DNA from: Takakia lepidozioides
Taxonomy: Eukaryota; Streptophyta; Takakiopsida; Takakiales; Takakiaceae
DNA length: 64,000 nt
NCBI GenBank assembly: GCA_030704615.1
Contig: CM060731.1
Location: 47,430,001-47,494,000 of the forward strand
Reading direction: 5' to 3'
Position numbers and translations under genes: made by a program. Positions within the stretch are counted from its first letter, which is position 1; the number at the start of each line of letters is the position of its first letter. The notes below the pieces were generated by a model. That model did not search any database, was not told the DNA's origin, and saw nothing but the letters and a program-made list of their open reading frames with translations. This document shows, in pieces, positions 56,732-64,000 of the stretch.

Positions 56732-59643
56732 CTACATCTTTTTCTCACGAGGTGGAACCTGTAGCCAGGTCTTTAAGCCATCGTAGGCTGCAAACCCAAT
56801 GGCTGCCGAAGGCACCAACTGCGAGTAACCACACTCAATTTATGAGTGACTCAGTCAAAAAGTAATGCAGTAAGAAAAACCGGTACTTACAAACAGATTT
56901 GACCACTGAATGCATTGGCTTCATTCATCAACGACTAAGCCTTCTCACGCCATGCTATTGTTTAACAGGTTCTCAGTTACTGACCCATGCTCGTACACCT
57001 TAAAGCCTCAAACGATACAGGGCTAGACAACGGATGAACCTTTGCTTCGAATGCATCAACAGAACAAATAGGACAAAAACATGCACAAAAAGAAGGCACC
57101 AGAAATGAAAAAACATACCTTGATGTAGTTGATACCAAGACCCGCAAAGAGTTGCTTCAGGCCTTGAGATCGTGCAATTCGGACAAGCCCATCGAGAGTC
57201 CCCTTATACTGAGCATCTACCAGTGCATTCTCAGTTTGCACCTACAAAAGAGAGAGGTCATTCAGTTTAATACTATCAACAAAAGCATGATAAACAGGCG
57301 TTATCTAATTGACCTCCCTCCCTCCCGCTTTCTCAAGTCAGACAGCAATATTTTGACAAAGATATTTATGTTCAATGTCACTTAATGTATAGTGGCTCGG
57401 GCAAGCTTTAGCTCAATCTTGCAGTGGGACACACCATTCAGCAGTAAGATCAGCCATACTGTGTGCACTGCAGTCTAAGGCAGTTCGTTCCATCTCTTGG
57501 CCTAGATGCAAACAGTTACCTGCATTTGCCGGCGCACAACATCAAGAGGGTAAGTGAACGTTTGCCCAACCACTCCAGCAGTGGCCCCACATGCCAGCTT
57601 TCCAGCCATGGATGGCTCTCCTTCACTAGACAAGAGGCCCTTGAGTGTCTCATATATGTAGAACTTGAGTCCTGCATAGGGCAGAATGCCATACAGGGTC
57701 GGACCTGTACAGAGGATAACAAGCTTTAGCACTACAAAACAAACATGGTCCAGAACAATCCATCTCTTTTCCCTCTCATTTTTTTTTTCGACAATTACCA
57801 TCCAAAAAGAGAACAATGTCAAAGTGGATTACACAAATAAAATCCTGGGATGATCCAAGGTTCTGTGGACATGAAGATCCATACTAAACCAGTTTGGTGG
57901 AGCTCCAAACACCCCAGGTTTGTATTTTCGTGTCTGAACAACAGATGCAGGAACAAAGAAGTGCATGGGATGGGGAATTTCAAAGAAGGAAAGGGCACTT
58001 ACATACTCCACGATACAAGCCTCGCATGCCACTTTCCTTGAAAACCCTGGAGCAAACATCAGTTACACCTTTGTAAGGTGGGGGCAGCACTCCTGACTGC
58101 ACGCCTAAGTTTCCCTTCCCATTGACCTGCCAGCAGATGATCTCATTGGTAAGTCACGAGTCATCACTACATAAACCAAGAGGTGTATAGACAAATCTAC
58201 ACAACACATGATCGACTTCCCATCACACACTCTGATTTCTTATTCACAGCCACAAGCGTTGCAGGTTCCCATCAAAGATGCACCCTCCAGCTCATAATCT
58301 GGGCCACGGAGATGCCGTAGACACAGTTGTTAACTCAAAAACTTGGACCCATTCGGGTAAACAGTTCATATTCATACCCACTGCAGACCCACCCCCCCCA
58401 CCGAAAGAAAAAAGAAGACAAAAAAGTTGTCAATGCAAAACCCCCGCAAGGCATTGCTCACCTGATAAGCCAACCGGGTGCGAGCAAGGTCCAATGGGTA
58501 GGTACAAAGCACAGCAGTCCCTCCAGCTAAAGACCCTGCAATTAGGTCTACTGTTGGCCCGGTCCCTGCTGCAGGTAAGCAGTCCATGATCCAGTGGCGG
58601 TACTGTTCATAAGCCATGAAGTGTAATGCCGCATAAGGTACAATCCTCATCACACTCGCTCCATTTCCTCTGTGCGCCCAACCAGGAGGAACAGCCAAAC
58701 ACCAGAAGTGAGCCTGGATTGACAGAGGATGGTTGTGACACGTGACCATAAACAAAAAACACTCATGTCCTACCCCAATTCAGACCTCCCAGAGGTTCGG
58801 CTGGCAGATGTGTGAGGAACTTAAAAAGGATCTAATCCACTTTCCGTATACACAAACCTGCTTTGGTAGGTGCTTAGCTAGATACAGTGCTGCCCTTTTG
58901 CAGAACCGCCTCATTACCTGGACCATGCTCCAGTTAACCGGGACTAGAGAAACTGACCACAGAAGAGTATTAAGAGTGGCAGCTCCACAAAAAGCATCTG
59001 TTCTATTTGGAAAGTTGTCAAAATAGCTGCTGCTCACATGAGCTTATAGTAAGTACACATCTGAATTACTTGCAGAGGGGCCAACGAAATGGTACCTAGG
59101 TAGTGCTCTGCATTGCAATCAAAGCTCATGTATAAAAGAATCTGGGAAGAAGAGAGTATGTTCTCACTTGTAAAAGCCCCGCGACCCTTCTGTTTTCAGA
59201 ATGCATGACAGTGACCGGCACACTCCCATACCTTCGAAGCTCCTATGTTTGATCTGTACAAGGGACACAGTAGAAGTGAGAGACATGGAGTTGGAAATGT
59301 TTAACGAGCCTGCCTGCCCTGAGCCCTACCTTCTCGTACCTCTTCTCAAGCTCGTGCCAATTCCTAAGATCTCAATCCTCAGTTGACCATGACCTGAGGG
59401 AGGAGCCGAGAAGAAACTAACCTGAAAAAGAATTTTGACGCGTTCGAGAGGGGCCACAGCAGTCTTAGAAAGGCCACCAGCCACACCACCAGCTATGAAC
59501 TGCTTCATGTAGGTCGGCATGCCATCCAGAACCGCATCCTTCAATCTCGCTGTGTCTGCCTTGGGGACCACCCCTCCCACGGTCGTTGGCTTATACTCCA
59601 TCTCGGCAGTAAGACTGTACGCTGATTGTGTCTCCATCCTCAT
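56732..59643 (-). CDS. Mitochondrial carrier, coenzyme A transporter type (CoAc1/CoAc2-like)
   Basis: Seven exons (high to low): 59643-59422, 59253-59168, 58669-58462, 58126-58003, 57704-57520, 57241-57119 and 56818-56732. All introns are GT-AG with matching phases, giving 344 residues, close to the 325-331 of the Arabidopsis proteins. The three mitochondrial-carrier repeats are visible by their PX(D/E)XX(K/R) motifs: PLERVK, PLDLAR and PLDVVR. Family-specific segments are [43 protein letters not shown] and [16 protein letters not shown]. These agree with plant CoA carriers of the inner mitochondrial membrane rather than with ADP/ATP or phosphate carriers. The N-terminal extension is not conserved, and the Met three codons downstream could be used. 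Exon 4 ends at a GTAAGT donor; a GTATGT donor seven bases upstream breaks the frame. Confidence 0.93.
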
Positions 59644-61139
59644 GGTTCTTGAAAAATTAAATAGAAGCAAAGATGCCAATAGACGCAAATGGTACTATTT
59701 GTTGAATTTGCTCACGTGCTTGGAAATTCTTGGGAGGTTATGATTGGAAGACGCTCAATCAACCACCTGGAATATTTGGTTGTGTAGGAGCAAGAGAGTG
59801 AAAAAAAGGTTGTCAGATATCTGTTCAAGCTGGCGAAGGGACCTCTGTGGTCCCCTGAAGTCAATCGACTCTCATACACTTAACAGCATACGTAACAGGT
59901 CATCAAATCAGCCCGGTTCCTTCACTAAGCAGATGATCAGGCGCAGGCTGAGACCACAAAGCACGTTCTCATCGACGATCAGTGTGTCATACACCTCCAG
60001 ATCTGACACCCACGGGACGCTAGAGTTGACGACCATCCGAAAGCAAGAATCGCCCCCTGACAGGGCTGCAATCCAATCCGAGGAACCCAGTGTGTCGCGG
60101 ATCCTTACACTCCTGAGCAACCTCACAACCCCACCACTCGGCGGCTTCCCAAACACCCTAATACTTTGCCACAAATTTCCGCCTGGAAATTCAGCACTAT
60201 CCAAACTCGTCAAGGATCGGCCACCTGACCTGCGCTCCAACTCCAGACTCCCAACAGCCTTCGATGTTATCAACACAAACAAACGAGAACGCCAACCTGT
60301 ATTCTAATCAGATCTCTGCGCAAAAACCTAAACTCCGAAACACTCCACCCACGGTCTCTATCACAACACAGCGGCTTCCAGTTCTCAAACGAAGATAGAA
60401 CCAAGCTCCAAGCGTGAAATCACGTGTACTGATCTCTCCAAGCGCACGCCATAGAAACGACCAGCAGCAGCAAGACCTCGCTGCGCAGACGATCACGAAG
60501 GCAGCCTGCACTCGGACTAAAGAAGGGCTCTCGTGGATGAAACTCAAGTTCACGGATGAGAAATCCCCGCTGTCGAGAAATGACGAACACTCCCGACGGA
60601 CGATGACGTTCACGCGTCGCCCTGATATTTGTGAGCAAAATATCTCGAGAACAGAAATGAGATCAACATAACCTTCCTGCAGGTTACTCCATCAATACAA
60701 AGCAGACAACATAACATGAATCGAGCGTCCGGTGGTAGTCGAGGATGCTTTCATCCACTCCCCGCACCAACTATATCGATGATAACTATTGTGGATGGAT
60801 GGACTATCGGGTAACCCTAGCCTGGCTGCCGCCCTTTCTGAAAGGGGGCCACACCCGGCAAAGGGAAGAGGCTCTTAGTATGGGCGATAACTCGGGTTGG
60901 CATCGTATATATATGATCCGGGACGATCCTGCTTGCGGCACGTGGACCAATAAAAGATGAGATACTAAGTTCAACGTCGGTAGGTGTCACCTCGCCGTAA
61001 CCGTCCCCTGTGTTGCTTTATTTGCACTCTCCTGCCACATTCTTGGAACCCTAGTTCCTAAAAAGGCCAAGCGGTCCTTCCGACTATTTCATGGTCTTTC
61101 TTCTGTTTTTGGAAAGAGGGTAGGACGGAGCTACCCTTT
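59644..61139. other. Upstream region of the CoA carrier gene
   Basis: Should hold the promoter and leader of the carrier gene. Long overlapping frames exist on both strands at 59744-60307, but none has a family motif. No telo-box or TATA box stands out. Confidence 0.45.
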
Positions 61140-61262
61140 TTCCAAAATGAAAAAAAAAAAGAAAAAAGACAAAGGGGGCAGAGGCCCTTTTAATCAAATT
61201 AATAAATAAAGGTCAGAACAGTGGAAAAAATAACCACTACTAGGGCCGTGAAGGCTTACTTG
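61140..61262 (-). mobile_element. LINE 3' end fragment, minus strand
   Basis: On the minus strand this starts with GTAAGCCTTCACGGCC (61259-61244). It runs through TTATTTATTAATTTG and GGGCCTCTGCCCCC into a T/C-rich end. It shares the 16-base word and layout with 52920-53012, so both are 3' ends of one LINE family. Confidence 0.55.
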
Positions 61263-61686
61263 GGGGAAACTTCCCAGTGACCCTAGCAAATCAGCTAGCT
61301 AAGCAGTAGAGAAAGCGTGAGCGACTAAGCAGGCAGGGGTGGAGATGAGAGAGGTTGTGATAAGATTGAATCCCTAGTAAGAAGGTAGCAGTGATAGAGG
61401 AGAAATGTAGAAAGACGTCGTAGGAGCAGGCCTCTTATGCTGGAGCTGGAGGAGAGCGAGGCTGAATGAAGCATTATCCAAGGAGTCTGCAGGTACTAGA
61501 ATTTTAACTGGGTTTTTAGCTTTGAATCTCTTGCTCTCTTATGGCGCCAGTTGAATTCCACCTCCTCCCCCTCACCAGGGGACCTCCCATTGAGGGGGGA
61601 GGGTGTCTTTCTAGTGAAATTGAAGGTTGGGAAGCAAAATCGCTTTGACCTCTGCTCATTTTGGACAGTTTACTTGTTCATTCTAA

Positions 61687-61885
61687 ACTTTTTCTTTTAA
61701 TTTTATTTTAAAGCTAGCAAAGCCCGTTTTAGAATAGCAAAAAAAAAAACAGTGAATTGAGGGAGTCTCGGACTTGGGTTCAAAATGACTTTATAAAGCA
61801 AAAAAAGCTTTTTCTTCTAATTTTATTTTAAAGCTAGCAAAAGCCCTTTTTGGAAAAGGCAAAAAAAAAACAGTGAATTGGGGGA
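61687..61885. repeat. Tandem duplication, two units with a period of about 119 bp
   Basis: TTTTATTTTAAAGCTAGCAA followed by AGCCC.TTTT, an A-rich run and ACAGTGAATTG occurs at about 61687-61770 and 61806-61885. The material between the two is not shared. Confidence 0.85.
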
Positions 61886-62542
61886 GAAGACCACAATGTA
61901 GGAACTTAATGCACACTTGAGATCTATGACAACACACTAAATCGGTTTTTGACATGTCAAATCTTCCCCACCCCCTCTTGAGAGAGAGACAGATTGGGGG
62001 TGACACATAAGGGGCTGTCACTCGGTGTAATTTCCACTTGATGTCATGAAATTTGACATCCTCGGAATTTGACTAAGTATAAAATGTACTAGTTGGATGA
62101 AATGAGTGTCACTCTAATAAGAGTAACTCCTACTTGGTCTCTTGAAATTTGACTCAAAATAAAATGTGCTAGGATGAAGTTACATGAGATGTTCCGGTGA
62201 CATAGATTGGTGTGACACAAAACACTTTGATCGTGGTGACACGAACACCCATCAAGAGTCGAACCTTGCACCTCATGTCACCATCACCGTACTATCAGAC
62301 ACCTTGTTGTTGCTGAGTATTCTAAAATATTTAATACTGAGTCCAAGGTAAAAGGGGGTGCGAAAGATTTGACATAAGGCCCACACAAGAAGTGGCAATC
62401 AAGGTAGGATCGCACGCTTGCATCACATTCTTACATTATTCCTATTGTTTCTTGAATTGGGGGCAAGCAACAAGAGAAACAACCAATTTATTACTGTTGG
62501 CTCCTATTAACATTGACTATGAGCATCACTCTCAAAAATCGC
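61886..62542. other. Gene-free stretch
   Basis: No gene seen. A loose repeat of GAAATTTGAC and TAAAATGT(A/G)CTAG occurs at about 62045-62175. Confidence 0.5.
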
Positions 62543-63022
62543 TAAGGGCCAACTTCCATGTCTCGGCCAAATCGGCCAAGTTATCCAAAGTTTGTCAATG
62601 TCGGTGGAGCATGGCTGACTGGTGGCATGGATGGTTGCTTTTATGTGCATAGGGTTCAAAAGTAATCGGGCAATAGGTCTACATCGTTGTCCAAGGCCCG
62701 GACCAATTGACCATGTCACTTGGCAAAGGGTGGGTCCCGTAGGAGCGACATCCAAGTCAAGAGAGACTAGCAATAATGAGCAATGTGCACAAATGTGACC
62801 TTCACAGCAGATAGAAGAGACATGGTAACCCAGTACAATAGGTGAAAAGCAATTACCGATATCGGCCATGAACTCTGGCACCAAATTCCCAAGTATTGCG
62901 CTCACCGAAGTCAGTCACCGATATCTGGGCGCCGGCTAAAATTAACGCATGGAAGCAAGTCGTCATTTTGGTCATCTAGTGCCAACTTGGCCGATTGCCC
63001 GATGCATGGAAGTTGGCCCTTA
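62543..63022. mobile_element. TIR element of about 480 bp, non-autonomous
   Basis: The left end, TAAGGGCCAACTTCCATG followed by ATCGGCCAAGTT, is matched by the complementary right end. This gives about 40 bp of inverted repeat with roughly six mismatches. No long frame lies inside. The flanks do not show an unambiguous target duplication. The class (PIF, hAT or Mutator MITE) cannot be fixed. Confidence 0.75.
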
Positions 63023-64000
63023 TAAGCCCCTCTTGTGCCTTCCCCAAATGCTACATCTTCTCCTTTGCTGAAAACGACTGCATGAGTTGCCTTCTCCAGG
63101 TAACACTTGACTTTTCAAGCTTATTATTATCACTCGGAAAGTTTAGTTGGCATTAGCAGATTTTCTTTTGTTTTTATTGTTGGCTCTCTTGTAGAGAGAG
63201 ACTACAGACCACGCAACATGTTGAAGTCAACGGAGGGTCCAATTACCTTAGACCCTCTCAATGCTCCGATTGGTGTGGTCATGCCCCTTGGTCTTACCTT
63301 CCTCTTATGTTTTGCCAAAGCAAGAGAGCCCATCGTTGTTTGAGGCTTGTTTTGTTTGAATCTACAGCCTAGATGGTTTCCTCAAGTTGGATTATGGATT
63401 ACAGCCTGGCAAGCAAGCCCTAAATAGATTTCTACAAAGAGTCAGAGTAAAAATAACTTTGCCCATTTCTAGCTTGGGTTAAGTTCCGTGGTCTTCTGCT
63501 GTTATTTTTTCTTCCATCTTTTTTGTTTGTTTTCTCTTACACATGTGGGTTTTTATTTTTCATTGTACCTCTTTTCTGCAGGTGGTTTGGTAGCGTGCGA
63601 GTACAACTATGAAGACATAAATTCCGCATGAGGCCAATAGGTTTAGGGCCAATATGTTTTTAAAACAAAATTTCAAACCATACGCGGATATGGGGATATT
63701 GCGTTTGATAAGATCAGTTACACAAATTCATGTACAATGAATGTAGCGATTTATAAATTTTAAGATATGTCACGTGATCAAATTACTAAGAAATATTGGA
63801 ATGGAAAACAATTGAACACCAAAGTAAATTTGGGCATTTGAAACATCATAATATCATAATTCATAATTATATACATAATATATAATTCTTAAAAACTACA
63901 AACATGATGAGATTAACACCAAGGTTTCCCAACAAAAGAGAGAGAAGACTTCAACCAGAGCCGCCGTAACTAAGAGCTCACTTCACTTTGCGGTTACTGC
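63023..64000. other. Gene-free end of window
   Basis: No supported gene. A frame at 63107-63343 is open but lacks motifs. The last 400 bases are AT-rich. A gene running past the window end cannot be excluded. Confidence 0.45.

Noticed and set aside
59744-60307. 187-codon frame on the strand opposite the CoA carrier leader
   Set aside because: A frame of similar length lies antisense to it (59908-60282). Neither has a domain, and the region is where the carrier's promoter and leader must be.

Overview
The window is nuclear DNA from a land plant. The evidence is five intron-rich genes with recognisable plant homologues, telo-box motifs in a ribosomal-protein promoter, a Ty1/copia element primed by plant initiator tRNA-Met, and abundant LINE and MITE debris. 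No single gene fixes the lineage. The LINE types and gene styles are compatible with a non-seed plant, but that is only an impression. All exon models below were assembled by hand from splice sites, reading-frame phase and remembered family motifs. No alignment was run.

Layout. 1-5960: a degenerate LINE on the minus strand, split by a nearly intact, recent Ty1/copia retrotransposon (843-5613, TSD TTAGG). 5999-10950: a divergent gene pair, a BTB/POZ protein (minus) and 60S ribosomal protein uL22/RPL17 (plus), sharing a short promoter of about 315 bp with two telo-boxes. 10951-17180: gene-poor, with a minus-strand LINE reverse-transcriptase relic, a LINE endonuclease relic and small repeats. 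17183-27411: a 22-exon gene for the atypical plastid 1,4-alpha-glucan-branching-enzyme-like protein (Arabidopsis BE1/EMB2729 type), with altered catalytic residues and two GC-AG introns. 27412-30890: no gene seen. 30891-32407: a LENG1-like protein with a CIR-N type start. 32921-33270: a long, near-perfect inverted repeat. 34475-45604: a 13-exon full-length ABCB (P-glycoprotein type) transporter on the minus strand, whose intron 10 carries three 5'-truncated LINE copies. 45605-56730: gene-poor and rich in tandem and inverted repeats. 56732-59643: a 7-exon mitochondrial carrier of the coenzyme A transporter type (minus). 59644-64000: no gene, but LINE tails, a tandem duplication and a TIR element.

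The genes do not form a pathway. They are a housekeeping neighbourhood (translation, plastid carbohydrate metabolism, mitochondrial cofactor import, membrane export) embedded in mobile-element remains. The most unusual observations are these: the copia element's 5' LTR carries a short insert matching the 3' end of initiator tRNA-Met, next to a primer site matching the anticodon arm of the same tRNA; the gag start codon lies inside that primer site; the copia element is nested in-frame in a LINE; the branching-enzyme-like gene has lost its nucleophile and uses two GC donors; and ABCB intron 10 is a hotspot for one LINE family.
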